Counted from the first letter of the stretch, positions 19,404-28,342 are shown. The stretch: DNA of 64,000 nucleotides from Cupriavidus pauculus (GCF_022179805.1 NZ_BPUO01000009.1:62001-126000); one strand, 5' to 3'. The notes: a model not told the origin generated them from the letters alone. Program-made: numbers and translations.

Positions 19404-20219
19404 TCAGGCTTCGTTCCGAAATGCTTTTGGAGCCTTGCCGAGCATGCGCTTGAACATAGCCGAGAAGGCGCTCGGACTCGCAAAACCGAGTTCCTCTGCG
19501 ATTTGCTTAATCGCGTGCCCAGCTTCGAGTCTCGGTAGTGCGTGAGCGAGGCATACTTGTTGTACCCACTGCCGGTATGTCATACCGGTCTCTTTGATGA
19601 AGAGCCGGATCAGGGTACGGCTGCTTGCACCCACAACCTCGGACCATTGTTCAATCGTATGGGTCGTAGCGGGAGACGTCATAATCTGTTCACAGATCGA
19701 AATCAGTCGTCGATCTCGCGGCCATGGAATTTCTATCGGCAAAGTCTGTGACTGGCCTAGCTTGTGCAGGATCAGCGTGACAATGCTTCGATTCGAGGCG
19801 TTATCAGGATAGAGCATGGGCTGATCAACGAGCGCCAGGATGAGCTCGCGCAGCAGTGCATCCACCTCGACAACTTTCACTCGGTTGCCAAACTGCTTGG
19901 CTTTCCTTGGGCTGATGTAGATCGTTCGAATCTGAGTGTCCGTAAGCATCGCCTGGTCGTGCACGATTCCTGCGGGAATCCACAGCGCTCGTTGTGGCGG
20001 GATAAACCAGATGCCGTTGGAACTTGCTACGCGCATCAAACCCTTGCTTGCATACAGTAACTGCCCCCTTGAATGGCTGTGGGGCGCGTTATAGCTACCT
20101 GCCGCTTTATCGCTTCCGAATGCAGTGATAACACGTGGCAGCACTTCATAGTCCTGGTAGTTGCCACTGCGACTGGGCAATTCACGATTGTCACTTTCGC
20201 GACGAAGTCTGGCATTCAT
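19404..20219 (-). CDS. AraC-family transcriptional regulator with cupin domain
   Basis: A 271-residue regulator: N-terminal AraC-type cupin (HSRGQLLYASKGLMRV, FIPPQRALWIPAGIVHDQ, about 45-90) and a C-terminal double HTH (SRTLIRLFIKETGMTYRQWV and IKQIAEELGFASPSAFSAMF). This architecture matches E. coli NimR (YeaM), which controls the adjacent MFS exporter gene nimT. Here too the divergent neighbour is an MFS transporter of the CynX/NimT type, so local control of that exporter is likely. The start lies 82 bases from the transporter's preferred start. Confidence 0.88.
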   Translation of the reverse strand: MNARLRRESDNRELPSRSGNYQDYEVLPRVITAFGSDKAAGSYNAPHSHSRGQLLYASKGLMRVASSNGIWFIPPQRALWIPAGIVHDQAMLTDTQIRTIYISPRKAKQFGNRVKVVEVDALLRELILALVDQPMLYPDNASNRSIVTLILHKLGQSQTLPIEIPWPRDRRLISICEQIMTSPATTHTIEQWSEVVGASSRTLIRLFIKETGMTYRQWVQQVCLAHALPRLEAGHAIKQIAEELGFASPSAFSAMFKRMLGKAPKAFRNEA

Positions 20220-20301
20220 GCGCGTTATCTCCCAGCAGTGTCGAGGCTACCATCGAGCATCAGAACCAATGCATGCAACCGGCAAACCTCTGGAGAAGCC
20301 C

Positions 20302-21504
20302 GTGTTAGTTGGAATCAAGGAAGAAACGAAGTCGATCAGGCTCTGGGCGGGGGTCGGGCTGTTCATCATGGCGCTGTCGCTGCGACCTGGCATCGTGTCG
20401 ATAGGGCCGCTGGTGCATGCCATTCAGACAGAGTTTGGCATGAAACACGCAGAGGCTGCGTTGCTGACGGCCATTCCCGACCTGTGCATGGGGTTCTTTG
20501 CGATCTTTGTGCCGGCCATTGGGCGCCGCTTTGGTGGAGGTCGAGTGGTTCTGTTATCGCTCTTACTGTTGGGTGTCGCACTGATACTGCGGGCGCTGGC
20601 CGAATCGCCAGCCAGTCTGCTCTTCGCGACGCTTCTTGTCGGCATTGGAGTAGCCATTTCGGGGCCACTCATCGGCGGTTGGATCAAAAGTCATTTCTCC
20701 GGCGAAGCGGCCTTCTTCATGGGAATATATGCTGCCGGCCTCGGTGTTGGTGCTACGTTGGCGGCTGTGGGCAGTGAATCCATCGCGCAAGCTGGTGGCG
20801 GATGGCGCGTAGGTGCAGGTGTCTGGGCGCTCGTCTGTGTGCTGGCAATTGTCAGTTGGCGAAAACTAACGCTCGCATACCCCTCGAATCCGCATGTGGC
20901 GCGCGCAGATAGCTCGGCAAGGCACTCACCATTGCGCTCGGCACGTGCGTGGCTGATCGCCCTGTATTTCGGCACCAGCCAGTTCATCTGCTATGCCTGC
21001 TTCGCATGGGTGGGGGAGAGCAGTCGAGAGATGCAAATCAACTCGCTTAGCTCGGGTGTTAATTTGGGACTGTTTGCAGCAATGATCGCTCTTAGCAGCT
21101 TTCTGTCGGGGGTCTTTACAAGTAACTCACCAGATCGTCGCGTTTGGCTTGCCGTCTCTGCAGTTCTTTCCGCCGGTGGCGCGGTGGTCCTCTGGCTTTC
21201 GCCGGGGACACTAGGGGCGCTTCCGGTACTCGCTATCGCGCTTGGCCAGGGAACCTGCTTCGCACTGGCGATGACGCTTCCGCTGGATAACACCACCTCC
21301 CACTATGACGCAAGCCAGTGGACTGCATTTATGCTGTTTATCGGGTACCTGATTGCGGCCATGGGGCCATTTGTTTTCGGATTTCTCCGCGACCTGACAG
21401 GCAGTTTCCAGGCGTCCTACGGTTCGCTGGTTGTCGCTTCCACGGCGCTCTTGGGTCTGACGCCCCTCCTCAAGCCACGGGAATCGCCTGTGCTTAGAGG
21501 TTGA
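20302..21504 (+). CDS. MFS transporter, CynX/NimT family
   Basis: About 400 residues and 12 transmembrane helices. The N-terminal LRPGIVSIGPLVHAIQTEFG is typical of the CynX/NimT group (cyanate, nitroimidazole and related export or uptake). The frame is open far upstream, overlapping the AraC gene. GTG 20302 has GGAG six bases before it; ATG 20269 is the alternative. Divergent from the AraC-cupin regulator. Followed by a strong hairpin at 21510-21550. Substrate unknown. Confidence 0.85.
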   Translation: MLVGIKEETKSIRLWAGVGLFIMALSLRPGIVSIGPLVHAIQTEFGMKHAEAALLTAIPDLCMGFFAIFVPAIGRRFGGGRVVLLSLLLLGVALILRALAESPASLLFATLLVGIGVAISGPLIGGWIKSHFSGEAAFFMGIYAAGLGVGATLAAVGSESIAQAGGGWRVGAGVWALVCVLAIVSWRKLTLAYPSNPHVARADSSARHSPLRSARAWLIALYFGTSQFICYACFAWVGESSREMQINSLSSGVNLGLFAAMIALSSFLSGVFTSNSPDRRVWLAVSAVLSAGGAVVLWLSPGTLGALPVLAIALGQGTCFALAMTLPLDNTTSHYDASQWTAFMLFIGYLIAAMGPFVFGFLRDLTGSFQASYGSLVVASTALLGLTPLLKPRESPVLRG

Positions 21505-21509
21505 CGGGA

Positions 21510-21550
21510 TTCCTCGCTGCCTGCCCGACTCGTGGCAGGCGAGCGAGGAA
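21510..21550. terminator. Long hairpin after the MFS gene
   Basis: TTCCTCGCTGCCTGCC (21510-21525) pairs with GGCAGGC-g-AGCGAGGAA (21534-21550) with an 8-base loop and one bulge. No T run follows, so termination may be Rho-assisted or the structure may protect the 3' end. It lies 6 bases after the stop codon. Confidence 0.65.
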
Positions 21551-21773
21551 AGCCTAGCGGATTACATCCGCGCAGGACTGCATCTCCGACTTCGGACGTC
21601 GATGCACGTTGCTTCAGGTCGGTGGGCTGCCAGTGCGAGCGTTGTAGCGCCAAGTCAAGCTGAGAGCCATGCCTGTTTTCGGGTGAAGCTAACGTTCAGG
21701 TAAGCACACGCGCGCATCTCAAAGACCCGGCAAGCGGCAATCGTTGTTCCGATGGAGCAGGTGGTGGCATGTC
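21551..21773. other. Short intergenic stretch
   Basis: Between the MFS terminator and the 3' end of the LysR gene. Nothing recognisable was found. Confidence 0.4.
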
Positions 21774-22664
21774 TCACTCAAATGTAGACTGTTCCAATAT
21801 CTTGCGTACCGCTGCAGCGACAGGGTGGGGATTGCTACGCCGCCATACCAAGTGCATTTCCACGTCGAGCCCGACTTGCTCTTCGATGTTGCGAAAACCA
21901 ACCCCGGCATAACCAAGCCGCCGGGCAGACTGAGGCACCAGCGCTACGCCCATTCCCGCGTCGACGAGAGACAGAATGGAATGGGTGTGGCTAAGAGTCT
22001 GCACCACATCGGGCGCTACCCCTGCAGCACGCAGGCGACCCGCGATGATCTCGTAAAGGTAACGCGATTCAGAGCGGCAAAACTCAATGAAGGGTTGCCC
22101 TTCGAGCGCTGACAGTGGCATTCGCTTTGCCCGCATCAGCGGATGGCTCACGGGCGCCGCCAAGACAAACGGCTCGCGCAGCAAACGAGCGGATTCTGCA
22201 AACGTGCGCGGCGCAAAAGGGCGCACAAGCCCCAGATCGATTCTGTCTGCACCAATGGCCTCGAGCTGAGCATCGGTCTGCATCTCCCGCAGAGAAATTT
22301 GGACTTCTGGCAACTTCGTCCGGATGTCTTCCAGCAGTTGCGGTAGTAGTGCGAAACTGGCTGCCGGTATGAATCCCATCGTTAAGCTGCCGGCATCCGC
22401 CTGCGTTGCGCGCTGTGCCGCTAGCTTGGCTGCCTGGCTGCGTCGCAAAATATCTTCGGCTTCCCGCAGAAAAATTGCCCCGGCGGGCGTGAGCCGAACG
22501 CTTCCACCCGATCTGTCCAGCAACTGGACACCCACCTCATGCTCCAGAAGCTGGATGTGCCGGGTCAGAGGCGGTTGGGTCATGTTCAGCAATGCCGCCG
22601 CACGGCCGAAATGCAGCTCAGTCGCGACCGCCACGAAGCTGCGCAGGTGGGTTAGCTGGAACAC
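21774..22664 (-). CDS. LysR-family transcriptional regulator
   Basis: A 296-residue regulator beginning with GTG. The winged HTH (LTHLRSFVAVATELHFGRAA, LNMTQPPLTRHIQLLEHEVG, residues 4-45) is followed by the effector-binding domain (AGSLTMGFIPAASFALLPQL, about 92-110). It is divergent from the DapA-family gene and Bug gene, so it most likely activates that operon in response to its substrate. In the 99-base intergenic region a TCAA-N8-TTGA motif at 22668-22683 could be part of the binding site. Confidence 0.9.
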   Translation of the reverse strand: MFQLTHLRSFVAVATELHFGRAAALLNMTQPPLTRHIQLLEHEVGVQLLDRSGGSVRLTPAGAIFLREAEDILRRSQAAKLAAQRATQADAGSLTMGFIPAASFALLPQLLEDIRTKLPEVQISLREMQTDAQLEAIGADRIDLGLVRPFAPRTFAESARLLREPFVLAAPVSHPLMRAKRMPLSALEGQPFIEFCRSESRYLYEIIAGRLRAAGVAPDVVQTLSHTHSILSLVDAGMGVALVPQSARRLGYAGVGFRNIEEQVGLDVEMHLVWRRSNPHPVAAAVRKILEQSTFE

Positions 22665-22700
22665 GATTCAAAAATTGTATTGAGTGATCGCCAGTTTGGA

Positions 22701-22729
22701 TTGGACGGTAGAAGCCCAGCTTTTCTACA
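22701..22729 (+). promoter_or_regulatory. Possible promoter of the DapA-family/Bug operon
   Basis: TTGGAC (22701-22706), 17 bases, TCTACA (22724-22729), about 35 bases before the GTG start. The -10 box is weak, as expected for a LysR-activated promoter. The TCAA/TTGA motif lies just upstream of the -35 box. Confidence 0.4.
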
Positions 22730-22763
22730 GTAGCGTCTTTCAAGTCCATTCCCAGGAGCTGAG

Positions 22764-23678
22764 GTGACTCACGACAGTTCTGCGCTACGCAAGGCGCTCA
22801 ACGGCATTTCCGGCATTCTCGTCACGCCCTTCGATACAAACGATACGGTTTCGACCAGCCCGCTCTCGGCGGTTGTCGATCGTGCCGTCGACGCGGGCGT
22901 ACACGTTCTAGTTGCCAATGGGAACACCAGCGAATTCTACGCCTTGCGTGAGAAGGAAGCCGTTCACATGGTACATGCCGCGGCAGAGTGCGTCGCCAGG
23001 CGTGTCCCCCTGCTCGCAGGCGTCGGACGCAGCGTACATGAAGCGTGTGCTCTTGCGCGGGCCTCTCGGGAAGCGGGGGCAGATGCGCTGATGGTACACC
23101 AGCCGCCAGATCCCTTTGTTTCACCCCGTGGGGTCGTGGCCTATGTACGAAAAATTGCCGAAGCGGGCCAAGGCCTTCCGATCGTCCTGTACTTGCGCAA
23201 CGACAATATTGGTCTGGCTGCGATCGAGGAACTCTGCCGGATTCCGGAGGTGATCGGCATCAAATGGGCGTCCCCCACGCCGTTGGTGCTCGCAGAAGCC
23301 ATCCGACGCACCGCTGATCGCAATCTTGCATGGGTGGGCGGCCTGGCTGAGGTGTGGGCGCCGTCATTCTATGCAGTCGGCGCGCGTGGCTTCACCTCAG
23401 GGCTGATTAATGTAGTGCCCCGGCGTTCGGTGGCGATCCACAGTGCGCTCGAAGCCGGTGACTACGCCCAGGCCACGCGCCTGATCGGCGAGATGCTTCC
23501 GTTCGAAGAGCTGCGCGCACAGGAAAACAATGGCACGAACGTGACGGTGGTCAAGGCAGCCCTGCAACTGATGGGGAACGACTGCGGTGCTACAAGGGCA
23601 CCATCCGCCTGGCCGTTGACCGCAGCCCAGCAGGATCGCCTGCGCGATCTGATGCTCGGTTGGGGGCTGGCTCGCTGA
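22764..23678 (+). CDS. Dihydrodipicolinate synthase/N-acetylneuraminate lyase family protein
   Basis: A 304-residue class I aldolase-fold enzyme using a Schiff-base lysine: Lys167 in VIGIKWASPTP, with Tyr143 (IVLYLRND) as the proton relay. The N-terminal GISGILVTPFDTNDT and VLVANGNTSEFYAL are family marks. The GTG start follows CAGGAGCTGAG. The spacing from Tyr to Lys and the missing GTT motif argue against true DapA, so this is probably a catabolic lyase or dehydratase acting on a 2-oxo sugar acid or aromatic-derived 2-oxo acid. The Bug protein downstream suggests a carboxylic acid substrate taken from outside. Confidence 0.85.
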   Translation: MTHDSSALRKALNGISGILVTPFDTNDTVSTSPLSAVVDRAVDAGVHVLVANGNTSEFYALREKEAVHMVHAAAECVARRVPLLAGVGRSVHEACALARASREAGADALMVHQPPDPFVSPRGVVAYVRKIAEAGQGLPIVLYLRNDNIGLAAIEELCRIPEVIGIKWASPTPLVLAEAIRRTADRNLAWVGGLAEVWAPSFYAVGARGFTSGLINVVPRRSVAIHSALEAGDYAQATRLIGEMLPFEELRAQENNGTNVTVVKAALQLMGNDCGATRAPSAWPLTAAQQDRLRDLMLGWGLAR

Positions 23679-23754
23679 AGGCAATTGCCGCCGGCGCTGG
23701 AATAACGGCGAAAGCCGGCGGCCACAACATAACAGTCAATACTGGAGACAATGC

Positions 23755-24714
23755 ATGCGTTTTTGCCGATTCCTGATTTCCTCCTGTGCAGTGGCGGCCC
23801 TGACCGGCGGCGCCAATGCGGAGACCTATCCCTCGCGGCCCATTACGATTGTTATTGGGTCCAGCGCCGGTAGCGCAACCGATGGGCTGGCCAGGGCCAT
23901 GGGCAACGAGATGACGCGGCTGACCGGACAAGCCGTTGTCGTCGAGAACAAGGCCGGTGCCATGGGTGGTATTGCGGCACAAACCGTTGCGCGCGCCAAG
24001 CCGGACGGCTACACACTCTTCATTACGACAAATACGACGCAGGCCGCGAACCCTCACTTGTTGAAGCAGCTTACGTACGATCCCATCAAGGATTTCACAC
24101 CGGTTTCATTGTTGACAAAAGGCTACCAACTGCTCGTGGTGAATCAAAACGTCAAGGCCAATAGTGTGTCCGAACTCATTGCGCTGGCCAAGAAGGATCC
24201 TGGGAAGCTTACCTATGGCTCTGGAAGCTCGTCCGCGCGCGTTGCGGCAGAGTCGTTTCAGCAGATGACCGGCACCAAATTGACCTATGTGCCGTACAAG
24301 GCAAACCCGCAGGCAGTCATTGACCTTGTGGCAGGCCAGACCGACATGATGCTTGTCGACCTGCCGGCAAGTCTTCCGCAAGTCAAGGCCGGGAAACTGC
24401 GGGCGCTCGGCTTCAGCGGCCCGAAGCCGTCATCCTTGGTCCCCAATGTCCCGACGATCGCGGAGAGCTTGCCTGGCTATGAAGCTGGCTACTGGAACGC
24501 CATCTACGCGCCCGCTGGTACGTCGCGGCCAGTGGTGCAGCGGGTGAATGAACTGGTTCAACGCGCGCTCAACGCGCAAAGCGTACGACAGGTTGTCGAG
24601 CAGAGTGGCCAGGAGATTTCGCTGTCCAGTCCGAGCGAGCTCGCAAGCTTCCAGCTATCTGAGCTTGATCGTTGGGGCCGCGTCATCCGCACCGCCGGCA
24701 TCGAGAAGGAATGA
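23755..24714 (+). CDS. Bug-family tripartite tricarboxylate transporter substrate-binding protein
   Basis: A 319-residue periplasmic binding protein (TctC/Bug). A signal peptide of about 23 residues ends at NA-ETYPSRPI. Then come the conserved ITIVIGSSAGSATDGLAR, VVVENKAGAMGG, KPDGYTLFI and YVPYKANPQA segments, the last near the ligand site. Bug proteins bind carboxylates, often orphaned from TctAB membrane subunits, as here. Follows the lyase by 76 bases and is probably cotranscribed under LysR control. Ligand unknown. Confidence 0.92.
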   Translation: MRFCRFLISSCAVAALTGGANAETYPSRPITIVIGSSAGSATDGLARAMGNEMTRLTGQAVVVENKAGAMGGIAAQTVARAKPDGYTLFITTNTTQAANPHLLKQLTYDPIKDFTPVSLLTKGYQLLVVNQNVKANSVSELIALAKKDPGKLTYGSGSSSARVAAESFQQMTGTKLTYVPYKANPQAVIDLVAGQTDMMLVDLPASLPQVKAGKLRALGFSGPKPSSLVPNVPTIAESLPGYEAGYWNAIYAPAGTSRPVVQRVNELVQRALNAQSVRQVVEQSGQEISLSSPSELASFQLSELDRWGRVIRTAGIEKE

Positions 24715-25020
24715 CCTCGACGCCGCAGTGCGTCTAGCTTGGACTCCGTCGGGACGGCGTAGGGAGGCAACGCGCTTAGTCGCGCTGCCGATATGACTGC
24801 CCTGACCGGTGATCAGGAAACAATGTGGCGCCGCGGGACATTGCCAGTGTTCGTTAAGGAATGCTCACTACCTTGTCGGTCACAAGCAATGATCGGTGAG
24901 GCGAAGTCGCTCACTGCGCCTTCGCCCACCTCATGCCTCGCCCCGGCTTTTTCTGGAGTCTAGGACCAGTTCGTTGATGTAGGACGGCGGCTCCGCACTC
25001 CAAGGCCTGACCGTCTCGGT
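24715..25020. other. Intergenic region with no recognisable gene
   Basis: Nothing convincing was found on either strand. It leads into a patch of gene fragments starting at 25021. Confidence 0.4.
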
Positions 25021-25133
25021 GGCATCCTAAAACGGCTGCGCACGGAGCAGGGCCTCACGCAAGGGGCGCTGGCCGAATGGGCGGTGCCGGCGAACGGTTC
25101 ATCGGGGATCTGGAGCGCGGTAGCGGCAGCTGA
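25021..25133 (+). pseudogene. XRE-type helix-turn-helix fragment
   Basis: The frame starting at 25021 reads LKRLRTEQGLTQGALAEWA. After a shift of frame near 25085 it continues GERFIGDLERGSGS and a stop at 25131. Together these match a Cro/CI-type HTH (LRxEQGLTQxxLAE ... xxxIGDLERG), with at least one frameshift and no body before or after. It is a truncated, dead regulator. Confidence 0.6.
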
Positions 25134-25290
25134 ACCAGCCACAGCCCTTCTGGCCAGAGACGAATCTACTCGGGAACCAGAGATACCCCGAGTCCCAGGT
25201 CCACCATCACAGCAATGGCCGTACCACGGCAAGGTCCTCCACGCGAATTCGTCGTTGCCACACGAATTCCCAAACAACTCACTCGGCCTA
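25119..25290 (-). pseudogene. C-terminal fragment of a LysR-type regulator
   Basis: Reading leftward, GTAIAVMVDLGLGVSLVPE is a typical LysR effector-domain end. It is followed by an in-frame TAG (25166-25168) and then RLWPEGLWLVQLPLP. The DNA-binding half is missing. It abuts the XRE fragment head-on, so two unrelated broken regulators were joined here by deletion or recombination. Confidence 0.55.
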
Positions 25291-25446
25291 ACCTGCGGGG
25301 CTCGCTGCTCCGGTCCAGCGCAGTTCGCACAGGTAGTCGTGCGCGGCAGTTACCATCCATGACCTCCGATACTCGACGCCACTGCCGATGCCACAGAGTT
25401 ACGGCGTGTTGTCGCAGGTCGATCACCGTTCAGTCGCAGCATACTC

Positions 25447-25818
25447 GTGGGCTTTGTTTTGCTGCTCTTGCTTTTGCCTTACGTTGCCGAGTTAAGGGTG
25501 AGCGAGTCAGCTACGGCGGGTTATATCAATAACGATGGCCAACTCGGCCTGACGGTTAGCAACGGATCGGCCGGCGCGAACCCCGCGCCCGGCGGATCGC
25601 CTGAAACGACAGAGGTCGCATCGCCTTGTCAGACGGTGAACTGGGGCTCAAATGCGGGGAGCGCAGATATCGTGGCCGACCCAGTGGATTCGCGCCGTGC
25701 GACGGCTACCTATGTTCCTGGGAATGATTGGCTCGGCTCGCGTCGGGACACGGCGACTATGAGTTGCATGCTCGACGCTGTGAGCTGGATTTTCGTCAAC
25801 ACGCCTTTGACGTTCTGA
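25447..25818 (+). CDS. Possible small hypothetical exported protein
   Basis: A 123-codon frame with a hydrophobic start (GFVLLLLLLPYVAEL) and a Ser/Gly/Thr-rich remainder. No family is recognised. There is no clear ribosome-binding site, and it lies next to gene fragments, so it may be a remnant or chance frame. The following 290 bases to 26111 hold no other candidate. Confidence 0.25.
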   Translation: MGFVLLLLLLPYVAELRVSESATAGYINNDGQLGLTVSNGSAGANPAPGGSPETTEVASPCQTVNWGSNAGSADIVADPVDSRRATATYVPGNDWLGSRRDTATMSCMLDAVSWIFVNTPLTF

Positions 25819-26111
25819 GTCGTCTTATAGAACCGCCATGAACTAGCCAAAATATTGGTCTCTGGCTGCGCGTTGAGACAGGCCGGGCGATGCGTTCGGC
25901 CTATCGCTTATGAGCTCCGCTTTGCATTACCGCAGTCACAGAACATCGATATCAAGTCGCGCTTCTCGATGACTTGTTTCCGCGGTGAGCAAGCCGGAAA
26001 AAAAAGCTTACGGATTGTCACAACCTAGTCGTCAACGCTTCGCTAGCGAGGGTCGTTTTACGGACAAGCACGGCAGATTGCTGTGCCCCTAACCTCAAAG
26101 AGGGATTCATC

Positions 26112-26405
26112 ATGAAGAAGCTGTTCGCCGCTGTCGCCACCCTCGCCATCACTGGCGCCGCTTTCGCCCAAGGCACCGCCACCCCGGCTCCCGCTGCTGC
26201 CGCACCGGCCGCACCGGTTGCGCAAGCCGCTCCTGCCGCACCGGCTCCGGCCGTGAAGACGCCGGCCAAGGCCACCGCCCACAAGCACGCCGCTACGCAC
26301 GCCAAGGCCACCAAGGCCACTAAGGCCAGCGCTGCGAAGGCCGCTGCTCCGGCCGAAGCGAAGGCATCCGCCGTCGCGCCGGCCCCCGCCGCCACGAAGC
26401 AGTAA
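26112..26405 (+). CDS. Ala/Pro/Lys-rich small exported protein
   Basis: 97 residues: a good signal peptide (KKLFAAVATLAITGAAFA, cleaved before QG) and a low-complexity mature part made of Ala-Pro runs followed by Ala-Lys-His repeats resembling histone H1 or PhaF tails. Such small proteins are common in Cupriavidus/Ralstonia and are usually left hypothetical; the basic tail could bind envelope polymers or nucleic acid. AGAGGGA precedes the ATG. A clear terminator follows at 26482, so it is monocistronic. Codon use is strongly GC-biased, as in well-expressed genes. Confidence 0.75.
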   Translation: MKKLFAAVATLAITGAAFAQGTATPAPAAAAPAAPVAQAAPAAPAPAVKTPAKATAHKHAATHAKATKATKASAAKAAAPAEAKASAVAPAPAATKQ

Positions 26406-26481
26406 GGCGGCGTCTGCAAGGCGGGCGGAAGAGTAGTCGAGCCAAACCTCCCGCAAGCCCTCAGCGGCTTCTCAAGTAAAC

Positions 26482-26512
26482 AGCCGGCTGATATGCCGGC
26501 TGTTTTGCGTTT
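26482..26512 (+). terminator. Intrinsic terminator after the Ala-rich protein gene
   Basis: AGCCGGC (26482-26488), 6-base loop, GCCGGCT (26495-26501), then GTTTTGCGTTT. Confidence 0.85.
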
Positions 26513-26992
26513 GGCAGGGTGCTCCGGGTCTTACTCGGCGAGAGCCACTAACTCATCTAGGTGATAGACCAACTCATTCCAGTTCAAGGGGTCCTGGCGT
26601 TCGCCATGAGAGATGATCGGCTGCTTGAAGCCAGGTGGTTGCCAGTGCGCCAATTGCGCCAGGATTGGAGTCGAACTCCCGGTATCCTGGCTACCGTGTT
26701 TTGGCTTGCGCCAAGAAAGCGATCTTTCGAGAATCTCGATGGGCTGTCGAATGCACGCTTGTCAGCGTAGCGAACGCCTGCGCTGGAAGTCGGCTGGCGA
26801 GCAAGCGGCCAAGGCGGTTCGTGAAGCGACGACGGAAGCCATGCTGCACGGCGGTCCGGTCATCGTGGATCAGCGCCCGTTGCAGTAGTTGTGGGCGAAA
26901 CTGAGCCGCCATTGCTCGGAAATAGCCCCGGTAAACAGTCCAATGGCAGCCCAGGCGATGCGGCCGAGCGTTGCCGCTCGCCCGCGAGTCGG
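26513..26992. other. Intergenic stretch with possible gene debris
   Basis: A plus-strand frame ending at 26888 includes AGEQAAKAVREATTEAML followed by HGGPVIVDQRP, which looks like a real small-protein end but has no good start. Other frames are not convincing. Confidence 0.3.
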
Positions 26993-27410
26993 CTCGATGA
27001 CTACTTTGCCGCTTCTACCTGTACGCGCTGCAGTTCCGCGTGTGCCTCGTCTAATTTTCGCTGCTGCTGCACGATCTTCGACTGACTCTTTCCGTCCTTC
27101 TTGGCCTTTTCAAGATCTCGTTCGCGCTCATCAACCTTTTTCTGCGCATCGCGGATTCTTTGTTCCGCTTTGGCGTCGAGCGCCGCGTCCGTGCAGTTGG
27201 CCGTCAACTTTGACAGTGCAGTCTCCAGTCCTGATATCCGGTCTTTGTTGCCGTGCGCTCTCGCATAAGCGATCTCGTTCTCCAGCGCGCTCCGCTTGGC
27301 CTCACATCGTTCGCTCTGCGCCCACGCTGATTGCGTGAACACGAGCGCGAGGAGCGTGAGCGTGAAGCGGGTCCTGTTCTTCATGATTCGGCCTCCGGTG
27401 ACGTGACCGT
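26993..27410. repeat. Duplicated segment, copy 2 (partner 7502-7918)
   Basis: Same unit as at 7502-7918, same orientation, over 90% identical by eye. It includes the DUF1090 gene and about 25 bases upstream of its start (CGGCCTCCGGTGACGTGAC shared). Confidence 0.8.
27001..27384 (-). CDS. DUF1090 (YqjC-like) exported protein, copy 2
   Basis: 127 residues, differing from copy 1 at only 10 positions (residues 6, 8, 16, 32, 50, 73, 76, 97, 105 and 107), mostly conservative. Signal peptide, both cysteines and the coiled-coil body are intact, so both copies look functional. Changes are spread across the gene, including silent third-position changes, which implies an older duplication under selection rather than a fresh one. 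Confidence 0.85.
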   Translation of the reverse strand: MKNRTRFTLTLLALVFTQSAWAQSERCEAKRSALENEIAYARAHGNKDRISGLETALSKLTANCTDAALDAKAEQRIRDAQKKVDERERDLEKAKKDGKSQSKIVQQQRKLDEAHAELQRVQVEAAK

Positions 27411-27546
27411 TCTATCCTACCTCACGCGGCCCCGCTGAATGGCGGAAGCAGTCTGGTTTGGGGAAGGCGTAGAGAATCGATCCGCTTGTGGCGCAGACAG
27501 CGTCAGCACGCTGCCTTTGCCTGCGATGGATTGGACGATACTCCAA

Positions 27547-27921
27547 CTACGGCTGAAAGCGCTCGACGGTGGCCACTTCGCCGGAGCCGCTGAAGCCGCC
27601 GATCATGAGCACGCTGCCGTCGGCAAGCAGTACGGCCTGGGCCGCGCTCCGGCCGGCAGCCATTGGGGTGCCGACGGTCCACGTATTGGTATCTGGGTTG
27701 TAGATTTCGGCCGACGTCGTGCGGGTGTTACCAGTCGTGACGCCGCCCGCAACCAGTACTCGCCCGTCCGCAAGTGTTGTGATCGTCGGTATCAAACGCC
27801 GCTCCTGCATCGTGCTGGCCGTCCAGTTGGATGAGGACGGCGTGTAGCGCTGGGCATTGATCGAGGCGTCAGTCGATGCAAGGAAGGTGCCATCGACAAG
27901 TCGAGTTGCCACGGCTCGTCG
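27547..27921 (-). pseudogene. C-terminal fragment of a Kelch-repeat protein
   Basis: The frame ending at 27547 contains two Kelch/galactose-oxidase-like blades: TLADGRVLVAGGVTTGN ... SAEIYNPDTNTWT, and LLADGSVLMIGGFSGSGE ... VERFQP. An eroded third blade lies before them (LVDGTFLAST ... AQRYTPSSSNWT). Upstream of about 27921 the similarity stops and no start or signal peptide is present. It is the tail of a once larger beta-propeller protein. Confidence 0.65.
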
Positions 27922-28061
27922 AAAATGCGGTGGCACGCGTACGCGCCCTTTTTGCTCGTTCTGAGATGAGCGTGGAAGCGCTGAAGAAGCGCGCCGAAGT
28001 TGCCAAACAGTGGGAAAGATCCAACGGCTTGGGTGGTGTGTACGCCGGTGTTCGGCGCTGA
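27916..28061 (+). pseudogene. 3' fragment of an unidentified gene
   Basis: The plus frame gives ARVRALFARSEMSVEALKKR then AEVAKQWERSNGLGGVYAG and a stop directly before a bidirectional terminator. The helical, charged composition and the terminator suggest the genuine end of a lost gene, cut where the Kelch fragment begins. Family not recognised. Confidence 0.35.
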
Positions 28062-28078
28062 GAAACCCAGCCTCGATT

Positions 28079-28114
28079 AAAAAAGCCCTGCAGCTCATGA
28101 CGCAGGGCTTTTTT
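28079..28114. terminator. Bidirectional intrinsic terminator
   Basis: AAAAAAGCCCTGC (28079-28091) pairs with GCAGGGCTTTTTT (28102-28114) around a 10-base loop. The A run and T run let it act on both strands. Confidence 0.9.
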
Positions 28115-28342
28115 GTGTCCGCGGCGGAAGCTGGCGGCAGCATTTAAGCTCCGGAAGCTTGGAGGCGTAGCTCCGCAGGCGATGGCGGAAGCCGTTAATC
28201 ACCGAGCGGTAGGGTACTTGGCAACCTGTTCGTTGATGAAGAGGTGTTGGATCGCCCCAAGACAGAGCAACTCAGGCGCTTCAACCCTGCCTATACGGCG
28301 ACTTTCCCTGACTGACGCCGCGCGCCGCGAAGCGACAGAACA

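Noticed and set aside
23590..24057. Minus-strand frame opposite the Bug gene start
   Set aside because: Antisense shadow of the lyase end and Bug signal-peptide region.
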